64,000 nucleotides of DNA from Liolophura sinensis (GCF_032854445.1 NC_088296.1:25903263-25967262), one strand, 5' to 3'. Shown: positions 45,880 to 56,912, counted from the first letter of the stretch. Notes: generated from the sequence alone by a model not told the origin. A program made the numbers and translations.

Positions 45880-47307
45880 ATGGCTCTAAGTTTAGTGCAG
45901 AACGGTGCTGACATGGATGCCCTAGCAGTGTTAGAGTTTCCTCAGGACGAGGCAGGGGAAGAGGTACAGATGCGCCGTGATCATGGGCATGCCGTCAGGG
46001 TTTTTGAGAATAGAATAAATCCCTTAGAGAAATACGATGATACAAAATTCATCAGACGTTACAGGATCTCCAAAGAATCGTTTCGTTGGCTGTTGAATTT
46101 ATTACAAGATGACCTGCTGCCCGCAACCAGGAGGGATCATGCACTAACTCCTCTTCAACAGTTGACAGTTACATTACGATTCTATGCAAGAGCATCGTTT
46201 CAGATGGATGTTGGGGACATGTGTGGAGTGTCACAAGCGTCGTGTTGCAGGGCTATTGATCGTGTCACTGCCGCGATTTGTGCCAGGAAAGGCAGTTTAT
46301 TCATTTCCCCGACACACTGCAAGAAAGACGAGTAGTTGCACAGGGTTTTATGAGATTACGCATTTCCCTGGTGTTATTGGCGCTATCGGTGGCTCCCATG
46401 TAGCAATTGTAAATCCTGGTGGCAGGGATGCTTTACGGTTTATAAACAGGAAGGGATATTTACAGCTTCAACTGTCAGCTTGTGTATGACCATCACCTTA
46501 TCTTCACGAACGTTGTTGCCAGATGGTATGGTTCAGCACATGACTCTCGGGTATTTGAGGAGTCGGAACTATTCCGTAAATTCCAGACAGGAGAATGCCA
46601 AGGTATTTTGCTTGGGGATCCAGCGTACACGTGTCGCCAAGTCATGCTCACTCCTATTCGCAATCCGATGACACCAGCAGAGATTCGTTACAATACTGCT
46701 CAGAGAAGAACAAGGGGAGTGATTGAAAGAGCATTTGGGATTTGGAAGAAAAGATTTCCATGCATTTCCAAGGGAATGCATCTGAGGTGTTCAGTAAGTA
46801 AATGCAATGTCAGTTTATTTCACAAAACCACAATAAACGATTTGTCCGCAGAAACTGTTTGGAAATCATTGAAAAAATATTATCCGTTTTTGCTTAATAT
46901 TTTCCTGAATGAGAGGAGTCCTAAAATTGTTTCAAAGTAGAATCCATTATATTACGGTGGTTTAGTCGGGTGTGACGTAGAACATTTTCTGACGACACTA
47001 AAATAATAACGTTCCCTCACATAAGTCACTTTTATTTCAGCTTTATTTCATATACAGTACTTAGATCTCAATACGTGTACATTAATCGCCGCTTCAATTT
47101 CAGCTGGATCACAACATGGCTATTATAGTTGCAACTGCCTGCTTACATAACCTGGCAAGACGACGACATGATCCTCTGCCTGAGCCTGAGCCAGACCTGC
47201 CGAGACAAAACCTTGAGGAACCAATTCGACCACTGAACGCGGTTGAAGCGGACTTACGAGGCTACCTATTTCGACAGAGATTCGTTGTGCAACATTTCAA
47301 TCAGTGA
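45880..47307 (+). pseudogene. HARBI1-like transposase, two frameshifts, catalytic Asp replaced
   Basis: Exon 1 starts at ATG 45880. The first 151 codons give the usual N-terminal region (RYRISKESFRWLL, TPLQQLTVTLRFYA, SQASCCRAIDRV). After a shift near 46325 comes HFPGVIGAIGGSHVAI, where functional members read IDG(T/S)H, so the first catalytic Asp is Gly. After a second shift near 46460 comes VYDHHLIFTNV, WYGSAHDSRVF (second Asp), GDPAY, and RRTRGVIERAFGIWKKRF (Glu). A donor TCA|GTAAGT at 46794 and acceptor TTTCAG| at 47103 restore the frame into IIVATACLHNLA, with a stop at 47307. In the element it would cut and paste DNA together with the Myb-like partner. This copy is dead. Confidence 0.85.
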
Positions 47308-47367
47308 GCAAAACAAAGCAAACAGTTTCTGGACAATGTCTTATTTAATTCAAAGATAGAAATCATT

Positions 47368-48559
47368 TTACAAATCAGTACGCTTGCGTCTAAGTTTTTC
47401 TTTGTAGTAATCAGATTTCGATTCGTAGGCTTTTCGTTTGCATATTGCTGCCTCTTTTTGAAGTTCAATCAACGCCATCTTTGCTTCATGTTCCTCTTTT
47501 AGGTAAGTCAATGCTTCAGTCGTCTTCTGCAGTACCGGTCCCGACTCATGACGTGTAGCTGTTGAGGATGTCTTTTTTTCCCTGAAAAGTGCAATAAGGA
47601 ATACATATGAACAATGTAGATGACAGCAGCTCAAGTGCAAAGTGCAACCCTTTAAGAAACACATCTTACCCAGTTGATATGAGGGTAGGCTTGGATGGTT
47701 GGGTATTCTGCGTTATATCAAGGGCGCCACGACCTTCTAGTTCCTCGTGTTCTTCGGCAGAAGAAATGTTCTCGGAATATTCTCGATTTGCCCTGTAATA
47801 GAACAATGAGATATGTACTTTGATTATTTAAAGAATAAATAACAATGTTTTAAGAAGAAAAACCTGCTATGGTGCCCATTTATTGTTCGGAATTAAACAC
47901 TTTGGAATATTCTTTCCTTCCTGATTCACCATACAATCTGCACATAAGGTCCGGTTTACAGTGAAAATTATACTGCAGACAGTTCTATGAGGCACACAAC
48001 CGTTGCTGGATAAGTCAGAAAATAAAAGCTGTAATAATCACTGTATTATCAAGATACCACCTTGCGATGAAAAGTTTTGAAATACCTTTCTTGTAAGTCC
48101 GCCGTGTTAGTCGATACTGTAACATTATCGATGTCTGTTTGTGTTTGTGCCAATCCTTCAAACATTGGTATTGCATCATCATCTACATCGTTATGTATTT
48201 GCTCCAGATCCAGATCCAATGATTGCCAAGATAGCCATGATTTCAGGGCCAAGTTCACCAACATCAGCCGCTCCACCACCAGTTTTGTGCAGATCGATTT
48301 TTTTCGCTCGAACCATCGCTTTTGCCTTTGTTTTCATCCTCCTCCACAACTCTCGTAGATCATTCGCAGACGATTTTGGTCGCTCGGGAAAATTAGCAGA
48401 CATTTCTTTGGAGATTTTCTCCCATGCTGCCTGCTTCTTTCTGTTGGCCGATATGTCACAACTCTTATCTTCTACGACAGTGTGGTCGACCTTAATTATC
48501 TCAATGAGACCCATTCGCTGCTCATAGGAAAAAATTTCCCCTCTCTTCTTCCCTGACAT
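47368..48559 (-). pseudogene. Harbinger Myb/SANT-like protein, three exons, one frameshift
   Basis: Exon 1 runs from ATG 48559 to a donor GAAAG|GTATTT near 48090. It has a SANT-like helix-turn-helix: EIFSYEQRMGLIEIIK, KQAAWEKISKEMSANFP, DLRELWRRMKTKAK. The frame shifts near 48200-48240 into DLDLEQIHNDVDDDAIP. Exon 2 is about 47672-47795 (acceptor ATTACAG, donor GGTAAGATG). Exon 3 is about 47368-47584 (acceptor TTTTCAG), ending in a charged coiled coil with EALTYLKEEHEAKMALIELQ and a stop at 47368. Partner proteins of this kind bind element ends and carry the transposase into the nucleus. Confidence 0.8.
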
Positions 48560-48759
48560 TTTGGATGAATTTGAAATGCACAGTACATTCAGCGTGGTAT
48601 CGTCGGTTTAGTGTGACCATATTTCAGACATCACACTGTTGGCGCTGTTTGAGTATGTTTCACTCCCGTTGTCTATTTGTATTATATTTACTTTTATGAC
48701 GTCTTACACCACGCATACTGTACCGAACAATGAGACAACAGGCATTCATTCACAAGTAA

Positions 48760-48833
48760 TCCGCGGACAGCTAAACGGATGATCATCGAAGCTCCTGACT
48801 TATCGTTTAGACAGTCGTTTAGCTGTCCGCGGA
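48760..48833. repeat. Perfect 18-bp inverted repeat
   Basis: TCCGCGGACAGCTAAACG at 48760-48777 is exactly inverted at 48816-48833, with a 38-nt loop. It sits just beyond the Harbinger Myb gene and may be a subterminal structure of that element or a separate small element. Confidence 0.9.
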
Positions 48834-49711
48834 CAATAGTGTTTTATCCTCCGTGTAAAAGATAAGGCAATGGAACGTGTTTAAATTGTTTTGAAGCACA
48901 TAGAGCCAATGTTATTATATAGCCCCAGGGTAAAGCATGGGGCCCATGTTACTGGATGGGTGTCAGAAAGAAGAGGTCATGGATTAACTGAGAGGCCATG
49001 GGGGCATGACATACCCAAAGTTCAATGTCAAGGATGAACCAGGGATTTTAAAAAAAAATTTCAAAGTCGAAGCTAAAATTGTTGGCAACATAGAGGGCAC
49101 TTTTTATGGGAATTTAACATGCGACAAAACAGGCGAGAAAAATTTTATCCCTTTTGGTGAAGTTCAAGTGACAGCAGCGTGTTTTTTTACAGCAGTTACA
49201 GCATTTTACAGGATTTTTGCTCCCCTGTCGACTAAATTACGATGTGGTAAGTACTAAATATTGGAATGTCAGTGGTTAGATGTATGCAACATGCCACAAA
49301 ACAGGCGGGAAAAATTACAACACGCAACACATATGTAGGGTCGCGATAACTGCCCTTTCAGTGAAGTTTAAGTCCCAGAATAGTAGAGCGTTAGAAGAGC
49401 AGTTGAATCAAAAACAATTTGGCCACCCATTTGCAGCATTTTACATCATTTTTGGCTGACCAGTACTGAATATTGCAGTGTCAGCAGTTTATAAGTTATT
49501 TACAGATCACCGCCAGCTGTAAACGGGTGGTGCAACAACATCGCATGGAATAAGACGGGTCGAACATATCAATAACTGAGGGGGTAGAGTTGAAGTGATA
49601 TTCCATGGGCCGCAAAATGTGGTAAGGGGAGTATTTTGCATTTGAGCTTGCAGAATACAGCTCGTTTCCAGATTCAGCAAGATGGGTAGAAAAATAAACC
49701 ACATATCCGCA
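48834..49711. other. No gene recognised; weak local duplication
   Basis: 49110-49290 and 49290-49495 share diverged blocks (ACAAAACAGGCG(A/G)GAAAAATT, CAGCATTTTACA). The frame 49006-49257 ends at a possible donor but has no recognisable domain. Confidence 0.45.
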
Positions 49712-50041
49712 GTGGTTTGATAAAATTCTCAAATCAATTCCTTCACTACTGCGTGCACTACTCTATACTTTTGACACAGCCTGAGTGCGTTCGTCATAAT
49801 GTTAGAGTCAAATATGAATGGTTTATACGGGCGGCTTCGGTGCAACAGTAGGACAGTTTAGGCGTAGGCCAGTATCCTTTTCCTTGGTCGTAAAAACTTC
49901 CCAGGCGTTGTGCAATCGTTTTGCATCAGTCCACAACTTACGATGCGTATCCACAATGGAAACAGCAAGAGGATGAGCCAATGACATTGACCAGACAGGA
50001 GGAAATTCTCAGGGCCTATGTACGTTCTGAAGATGTTTCTT
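49712..50041. repeat. Dispersed 330-bp repeat, copy 2
   Basis: Partner of 35319-35647. An extra T in TCCTTTTCC shifts the minus-strand frame. No terminal repeats or target duplications were seen at either copy. Confidence 0.8.
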
Positions 50042-51129
50042 AGAATTGAAGAGCTGGAATCGGGAGTGTGATAGACTGCGACGCAGCATAAACGGTTACT
50101 AGCACCTCTACAGGAAATTTTACGATGAGGATCCAAAACTGAAAGAGGCCCTGGTAACACTCAGGAAATACCACAAAACATTTGATCGGATTCTGCGGCA
50201 TGCTGTCTCTACATGAGTCTCCACACACTTTCGTTCTACCTCGTTTACCGTCTTTGGCTGTTTTTTTTTGTTCTTATACTTTTTTTTATGATTTACTGTT
50301 TTACATGGTCTCACGTTGTTTTTTTGTTTTTCTGTCTGTCTTTGCACCTTATCTAAAAAGATACTGAAGACGGCGTACAAAACACTGATACATGTCCTTA
50401 ACTGAAACATTGTTAACGAGCAACGTTTGTCCATCAGAGAGAAGTAGCTAGTCTTGAAGGTGGCTATGTATTAACTCAAAAAATTAACTTCAATCATCTA
50501 TAACCAACAACAAAGATGGTCTAAACCGTCTAATAAAGGAAATAAAGTTAACGGTCTACTCACCAGTTTAAAGGAGTCCTCACTTCCAGTTAGATTAACA
50601 CGAATGGAGATATGTTGTGTGTCCGGATCGGTGAAATGGCGCATACAATTAAAAAAACACTAGGGTTCTAGGAAATAGTACGCAAGGTCGTCCTAGGTAG
50701 AAAAATACCGCGAACAACCACCGAACTTTGAAAATGTTGGCATTTTTACACACACGGTTGGCACTAAGACGCCACCTCTGATTGGCTGAGTAAATTCATA
50801 ACAAGTGGTGATTGGTCGAATGATGTCTTTAACAACACGCGTAATACGTTGTCTAATGCGTTGTGCAATTTGTTGTGCAATGCGTTGAGCAACACTCCGC
50901 GTCACGACCTTCATATTTATTTGACGCTATAAGTCAAACTCTGGATAGCCCGGGAACGCGGGAAGCAGGAGAGCTCGCTCCGATTGGATGATAAAAACCA
51001 CGTGACCCAAACTTTTTGCCCTGTTCAAAATCACGTGACCCAAACTTTTTTTGGCCTGCTCTGCGATAGTGGTTATCTCCCCTTGCAGTATGCGATTGGA
51101 ACTTATTACGCGATCATAACATTCATATA
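50042..51129. other. No gene recognised; short direct repeats
   Basis: 50833-50900 holds about 12-bp repeats around AATGCGTTGTGC. Two copies of CACGTGACCCAAACTTTTTG lie at about 50999 and 51032. Similar GCGTAATACGTTG sequence lies on the far side of the Tc1 element (about 52760), so the element was probably inserted into this repeat tract. Confidence 0.5.
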
Positions 51130-52680
51130 AACTATCAGGCAAAAGAAAGGTTTCACCCACTTCTTGAGCCCATAAAACAAAAACAAAGGCAGATATAAGA
51201 ATTAAGAAGATTGGTTTATAAACAGAAATCATTGTGAAATATTCTCTCAAAAAGGCTTTAAAATATTGGCATTCAATTGGCCACAAAACACAATGAAAGA
51301 GACAAGGGGTCAGAAAAAAAAATTACACAAATGTAAAGTTAACTGGCAAGTGCATGTAAAATCACAGTATCCACAGAAATGAAGGACTACAGTCATCAGT
51401 GGCGAGTGTGGCCATCCTAGGCATCAATGCAAGCAAGCACACGCCTCCGCATTGACGTCGTCAGTCGCCGGATGACGTCAACAGGGATAACGTTCCATAG
51501 GTTTAACAGAGCTTGCTCAAGTTCCTGTTGGTTAGTTGGAGGAGGCACCAGCTGTCTCAAACGGCGGTCAAGGTGATCCCAGAGATGCTCAGTGGGGTTC
51601 ATGTCTGTTGAGTGTGCTGGCCAGGGCAACACGATGACGTTTGCGGTCTCGAGGTAGTCTGTAACAACGCGGGCAGTGTGAGGTCTTGCGTTGTCGTGTT
51701 GCAAGATCGATCCTCTTGGCTGTCGTTGGAGGAAAGGAACGACGACAGGTCTCAGTACCTCATCAACGTATCGCTGGCCAGTCAGATTACCTTGCACAAT
51801 ATCCAGCTGCGTCTTCTTTTGGTCACAAATCCCTCCCCAAACCATGACGCCTCCGCCTCCAAACGGATAAACCTCTCTTACGCAGTTTGGCGCGAGACGC
51901 TCGCCTCTTCGTCGGAAAATTCGAACTCTGCCATCGTTCCTGAATAGACAGAACCTGCTCTCGTCTGTAAACAGCACTCTCGCCCAGTCACGTCGCTGCC
52001 ACCGACGTACAATACGTGCCCATCGCAATCTGCGTTGACGGTGTAAAAGGGTCAAGGCCATCCCACGGAAGGGGCGGTAAGGTCGTAAACCAGCTGAACG
52101 AAGACGACGCAGTGTTGTTCTGGGGCTGATGACATGGCCTAGTGCCGTCGCCGCTGTTGACGTCGCCGTGACGAATCAGTATCGGAGGTGGATCTGCCGG
52201 ATGTAGCGATCTTCAGCCGCAGTTGTTACCCTCGGTCTTCCCGATCTTGGTCTGTCTTGGGTCTGGCCTGTCTGGTGATAGCGTATCAACAACCTCCTGA
52301 TGGTGGTTGGGCTGCAGTTGAACGTTCTTGCAATGTGACGTTGCGAGACTCCTATGGTGGACACACCGATGGCCTGGTCTCGTTGCGCATGCGTTGTCTT
52401 GGCATATTGTTTGTGTTTTTTCGGTCACTGAATGTCTGCTCTTTCGAGCAAGAGTATTTATGCAACATTACCACACGTGCATCACGAGCCATGCCTCAAA
52501 AGGACGTTTTGCATGTGGTCGCATTTTCACAATTCCAATTGCTGCATTCGTGACGATGCGTTCTGGTAGAGGAAACGATGCAGTCATACACTAAGTCCTG
52601 CTTAGAATCAAACCCGGAACCGCGCTTTTACTGTTTTTATGACAAAAAATACGGTGAAACCTTTCTTTTGCCTGGTAGTT
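51130..52680 (-). mobile_element. Tc1-type transposon, family 1, full length (copy A)
   Basis: 1551 bp between TA target dinucleotides (51128-51129, 52681-52682). The inverted termini read AACTATCAGGCAAAAGAAAG at the left and AACTACCAGGCAAAAGAAAG inverted at the right. It is nearly identical to copy B at 61191-62602. Confidence 0.93.
51417..52364 (-). pseudogene. Tc1 transposase, family 1, single nonsense codon
   Basis: 316 codons in one frame, with one TGA at about 52173-52175 where copy B has CGA (Arg). N-terminal helix-turn-helix (GVSQRHIARTFNCSPTTIRRL) and linker RPRSGRPRVTT. Catalytic residues are VLFTDESRF, LQHDNARPH and NPTEHLWD, with 34 residues between the second Asp and the Glu (DD34E). 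The transposase would bind the inverted ends and excise at TA. The HTH frame opens without an ATG. An ATG with MPRQ-like coding lies just upstream in a different frame in copy B, so the family may share an N-terminal frameshift. Confidence 0.92.
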
Positions 52681-52811
52681 TATTTACATATTGCCATACT
52701 GACGTTCTAATATGTTGCGTCATGCCTTGCTTCATCTTCGTATGTAATAAATTATGTCATACATTGCGTAATACGTTGCATAATCATAAGAGTTCCACAG
52801 TAATCCTTATA

Positions 52812-53483
52812 CTACTGACGGGCGGTGAAGTATAAGCCGCACGGCCGTGACTTTTCAAAGGGAGCGGCTAGGAAAATTACGCCTGTGACGACGTCACAAA
52901 CGCAGAAGTCGAAGGTACATTGAAAACATTTAAAGGTGTCGGCGAAAGGGTCGCCTCCGTACCTCAGCACCATCCGAAAGAGTGGGGCGAGAAGTTCGTT
53001 TCTGGAGACGCTAAAAGTGGCACAGGTCTTGAGGAGGTATTGCATTAACTGCCGTTGCAACCTGACAGGGACGTAGGACATGTAGTAATTCATGGTTGGC
53101 AACATTCGCTGATCGTCGTAATTACCTTGAAGAGCGACACACACCATATACTGGAAGAAGCGCCGGATGCCCGTGTAAGGTTTTTTTTTGGTCCATTCCG
53201 GGGGTGGCTCCCGCCACTGATTTCCCGCCAGAACCTCTACCACCACGGGATGTTTTTTCTCACCTCGCTCGAAGCAGAGCCTCATCAGATCGAACATGAT
53301 ATTCCCGTCGAAAAAAATATGTAGGGTGAAAACCGGCTCTCCGATAATGCGCGCCGTTTTCCATTTGAAATGTACGGCATTTTGGTGTTTCAAGACCACC
53401 TGGGAATGTTTCAAAAGTTCTTCATCGCTGGCCAGGCGATAGTGGTTTATGTAGCGCTCGAACAGCAAGCTTTCAAAGTCCAT
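52812..53483 (-). CDS. Unknown 224-residue protein, intact, with TATA promoter
   Basis: ATG at 53483 opens MDFESLLFERYINHYRLASD and runs to the stop at 52812 with no interruption. Another ATG at 53543 in the same frame is only about 32 bases from the TATA box, so I prefer 53483, which leaves room for a leader. The protein is mixed hydrophobic and basic with an aromatic-rich middle (RRFFQYMVCVALQGNYDDQR) and a cysteine-rich end (KCFQCTFDFCVCDVV). No signal peptide or clear membrane helix, and no family recognised. The lack of introns, the compact promoter and the neighbouring broken ORFs fit a viral or virus-like origin, but this is inference. Confidence 0.55.
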   Translation of the reverse strand: MDFESLLFERYINHYRLASDEELLKHSQVVLKHQNAVHFKWKTARIIGEPVFTLHIFFDGNIMFDLMRLCFERGEKKHPVVVEVLAGNQWREPPPEWTKKKPYTGIRRFFQYMVCVALQGNYDDQRMLPTMNYYMSYVPVRLQRQLMQYLLKTCATFSVSRNELLAPLFRMVLRYGGDPFADTFKCFQCTFDFCVCDVVTGVIFLAAPFEKSRPCGLYFTARQ

Positions 53484-53574
53484 TGTTAAAAGCTGAAAAA
53501 AAAGCCAGTCTCCCAATATAATTACCTTGGCGTTTTGGTCCATTCCACAGTTTGTTTCCTTTTGAGAGCGGTGA

Positions 53575-53581
53575 TTATATA
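53575..53581 (-). promoter_or_regulatory. TATA box upstream of the unknown 224-residue ORF
   Basis: Minus strand GTTTATATAATCAC, 92 bases before ATG 53483 and 32 before ATG 53543. Confidence 0.55.
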
Positions 53582-53588
53582 AACGAAC

Positions 53589-53696
53589 GGTAACAAAGCA
53601 CAGGTAAGTGTTCAGTTCACACAAACGGAAACAAAGCACAAGTAGCTGTTCAGTTCACAATCGGAAACAAAGCACAGGTTACTGCTCGATTCATAG
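53589..53696 (-). promoter_or_regulatory. Three 36-38-bp direct repeats upstream of the TATA box
   Basis: Units start at 53589, 53627 and 53663 (plus-strand cores GGTAACAAAGCACAGG, GGAAACAAAGCACAAG, GGAAACAAAGCACAGG, followed by TGTTCAGTTCAC). Read on the minus strand they carry CTGTGCTTTGTTTCC and end just upstream of TATATAA, the place of proximal enhancer repeats. Confidence 0.7.
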
Positions 53697-54285
53697 CCTT
53701 GCTTCCTCCTATCAGGCGGTTTGGATTTTTCCAAAGTCCGCATAAACACACAGAAGCAGCTTTGCGGCAAACAAGTAATCCCAAACGCACAGCGCAACAA
53801 TCTATCGTAAACTTTCCGAAGCGAGCTGTCTGTAAAGAGAGCTTGAAAAACAGCCAAAGGCAGAAATGCACAATTACCCTTTTTTCTGGCCACCGGAATG
53901 CTTTTCCTGAGCGCAAAACTGGATATCGCGTCATAACCCCCAATTCTCTGAACTGGAATCTTCTGAATTGCGCAGTTTGCCGAGTTTGGACGCAGTTCTT
54001 CGATTCAGTTAAAACAACACAAGACTGGAAAATGTTTTTGTCGACCAACTTCATTACCTTGAACTGGAATGTTCTAATTGGGTGTTTACAGGTTGGTAAA
54101 CAGGAAGAAGCAACTGCCCTGATTTTGTGAAACCCAAGCAAACCCGCACCGCTAACTCGTTTTCTTGCACTGATACCGAGTTCATAATTTCCTAATTTCT
54201 TTCACCCGGCTTCTAGAAAGCTAACAAATTATCTCTGACAGAAAACTTCTCTGGGGAAGATTTGGTAAGCAATTAGATAGCTAGG
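53697..54285. other. No gene recognised
   Basis: Opposed frames 53699-54130 (+) and 53650-54141 (-) overlap almost completely. Neither has a recognisable domain or clear codon bias. Confidence 0.4.
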
Positions 54286-54606
54286 TTGCAAGGTTGCCAC
54301 GGGTTTGCGGTATTTACGGGGGACAAGCGTTTCGACGGCGAGCCGCTCTTTCGCCACCTCATACGGAAAAGAGTGGAAGAATTAGTGGCGGCGCACGATC
54401 AGGCTTACAAAGAATACGCCGCCGTGCAAACCCGGAGCAGACGGAACGGTGCTCGAACAGAAATGAAAAAGGCCAGAGCCCCACGTACCAGATGTCCTTC
54501 TCTGTTTGGTCCAAACCACGCAATTTCGCCGACATCAAAGCTGGGGAGGTGGGGGGAGGGGGTTCTGGAAAGACGGTACCCGCCCCACAAGTCTCGGCCC
54601 GACTGA
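54286..54606 (+). CDS. Unrecognised ORF, possibly gene remnant
   Basis: 106 codons opening MQGCHGFAVFTGDKRFDGEP, then a helical charged part (RKRVEELVAAHDQAYKEYAA) and a basic stretch. The first 65 residues look protein-like. The rest is Arg/Gly/Pro-rich and may be out of frame. Family unknown. Confidence 0.3.
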   Translation: MQGCHGFAVFTGDKRFDGEPLFRHLIRKRVEELVAAHDQAYKEYAAVQTRSRRNGARTEMKKARAPRTRCPSLFGPNHAISPTSKLGRWGEGVLERRYPPHKSRPD

Positions 54607-54719
54607 AAGAGAATTGTTTCGTGTTGAAATATTTCATGTACATCTTGAAACACTTTATGTGCATGTTAAAATACTTTCATGTACATCTTAAAACATTTTA
54701 TGCACATGTTGGATAAACT

Positions 54720-55600
54720 ATATATATCTATTCACTCAAATTTTGGTTCTTTTGCTGTAATCACGTCGTCACTCCGAATCTATCGCTTTAATAGAGAGGT
54801 GCGTTTGTTCGCGATAGTAAATGTAGGGAAAGTGCGCAGTTAGACAATTAACTAGCCCGGCAAGATTACGAAGGCAAATCGTAGAGAAATTATTTACTTA
54901 CCGTCTGGCAGTTTTTAGGCGACACCGCCGGCGAGAAGTGCGGGAAAGCGCGCAGTCGCCTAGTTAATATTATCCCGGTGCCCCTAAAAAGAGTCTAGGC
55001 CGAGAGAAGTTTAACAGGGCTTGGTCGTGGGAAATCTGTTGGACAACGGCTCCCAACATTTCTCACGCACAAACATGTCGAAAGAAAAAAAAGACCCCAG
55101 TTCTCTGCTGCAATTTCACAAACAATAAGAGCTGACGGCATGCAATTTTCTCTTCGCGCGCTGCCTAATTGAACCAAGCAGCAACTCGCATTCTCCATCC
55201 AACTCTACCCTTTAGAAAACGTGTTTACCACACATCTGTTCACAATTAAGCGAATGGGGAATAAATTTCTAGACAGCTCAAGGTCTTGCGATGATCATGC
55301 GAACGTGTTATCTTTGAAACCCGTCTTCGGGATGCGCTGCTAAACATAGCCGCCTTTTGGCAAGGGATCATATCTACTGCAGTCTTGTTCTTTAGAAAAC
55401 GCGCAATTAGACACCTGCGCAGTTTAGCGACTGAGATAAGAATTTGTAGATAAGCATGGGGTCTTGATCGCGTGAACAACGGGCAACTTACCAAAGTGGA
55501 GAGATTTACACTTAAACATCAAGCGCTTTTTGCAAAAAACTGCCTTTGCTCTTGGGTACACATCTAAAACAAACGGAAAAGACAAAACCGGGAGAAAATC
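54720..55600. other. No gene recognised
   Basis: Contains loosely repeated motifs (GCGCAGT..., ACTAGCCCGGCAAGA against CCTAGTTAATATTATCCCGG). No convincing frame. Confidence 0.4.
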
Positions 55601-55639
55601 TGTACTTGCCGCGTAACAGAGGGTCTATATACCATACCG

Positions 55640-56650
55640 ACCTCGACAGCAAAACGCTTTTTTACGAAAAACCGCCCTCGCCATTTAGTGCGGATGTAAA
55701 ACAAACGGCAAAGAGCCGCTCGAGGAAGTGAGGAATTTTCGAAGACAGCGCAGGGCCGTCGCAACACACCGATGGCGAACGGAGCTGGTTTGGCTCAGAA
55801 ATCTGCTTTTGGAGCGCGTCGATGTTTTCCAAGACATGGTCGTCGTCAAAGTCGGCGGACGTTTCGTACTTGCTGACAAACGCGGCGTCGTTGTACCTTA
55901 CCGGCCGCAAACGCAAAACATTTTTTGCCTAAAACTACCTTTGGTCTTTAGCTCGAGGAAGCGCGCGGAAATTCTCGAAGACGGCGCGGGACCCCCGAAA
56001 CACACCGATGGCGAACGGTACTCGTTTGCTTCAGGAATCTGCATCGTGAGCGCGTTGATGTTTTTCGAGAAATGGTCTGGACTGCAAGCGAACGACTGAT
56101 TGCGCGGGGCGGCGTTACCCTGTAGTAAACGCACGCGACTTAACGACTCGCCGGGAACTCGATAAAGTCGACGGACGATTCTTCCCGAAAAACGCGGCGT
56201 CGTTGCACCCTACCGGCCGCGAACGCAAAACTGCCTTTGGTCTTTACCTTCAGGAAGCGCGCAGAAATTATAGAAGACGGCGCGTGGCTGCCACTAGACA
56301 CCGACGGCAAACGGTACTCGTTTGCTTCAGAAATCTGCTTCTGGAGCGCGTCAATGATTTTCGAGGCACAGTGGGGACTGCCGGCAAAGGGCGGATGGCA
56401 CACGAGAGCAGTACAATTTAGTAAACACGCGCGACTCGGCGACTAGCCGGGACGTCGTCAGAGTCGGCGGACGATTCGTAGTTACCGAGAAACGCGGTAA
56501 GGTCGTTTGACCCTATCTGCCACGAACGAAAAACGCTTTTTGCGCAAAACTGCCTTTTGTCCTTAACTCCAGGAAGCACGCAGAAATTGTCGAAGACCGG
56601 GCCTGGCCGCTGCTAGATACGTACGCGGAATATTTGCGCCATACCAATGG
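55640..56650. repeat. Tandem array of about 300-bp units, 3 to 3.5 copies
   Basis: The anchor CCGGCCGC(A/G)AACGCAAAAC recurs at 55901 and 56213, with a diverged form at 56515, giving periods of 312 and 302. Each unit also has GAAGACGGCGCG, CACCGA(T/C)GGC(G/A)AACGG and TTTGCTTCAG(A/G)AATCTGC. On the minus strand each unit reads similarly (IDALQKQISE, EANEYRSPSV, FLELKTKGSF), as if a repeated protein of about 100-residue modules had decayed. I cannot name it. Confidence 0.75.
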
Positions 56651-56912
56651 CGAACAGGGCTTTTATTATTACGAAAACCGCGTGCCTCTCTCCGGTATAC
56701 AGTCAAAGCTGTACAGTTGCCTGTCGTTTAACTTAACTGTGTAGATGTTTGAGCGCACGCAGCTCGGCAATAGGCTGTCTGATACGGCCTTTCTTTTTTT
56801 TCTCTCTCCAAGCCAGAAGATGGTTACTGCCACAGACGCGTCTATTTTCGAAACGAGGTAACGAGCTTTCGGGCTGCTGACTTTCAACTAACCTTCCTCG
56901 TGGTTATGTAAC

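Larger units (their letters stand above)
45670..48760. mobile_element. PIF/Harbinger-type DNA transposon (two convergent genes)
   Basis: The two-gene layout of Harbinger elements is visible: a HARBI1-like transposase on plus and a Myb/SANT-like protein on minus, tail to tail about 60 bp apart. The left end is probably near 45674 (GGGCCGAATTCATAAAGG), followed by the perfect palindrome TTTACACGCGTGTAAA at 45695-45710. I could not find a matching inverted terminus on the right, so the boundaries are approximate. Confidence 0.75.

Noticed and set aside
51612-51947. Plus-strand ORF within the Tc1 element (also 61750-61998)
   Set aside because: Antisense shadow of the conserved DDE domain.
53650-54141. 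163-codon minus-strand ORF and the opposed 143-codon plus-strand ORF
   Set aside because: Mutually overlapping, with no domain. The lower part consists of translated 37-bp direct repeats belonging to the upstream region of the 224-residue ORF.
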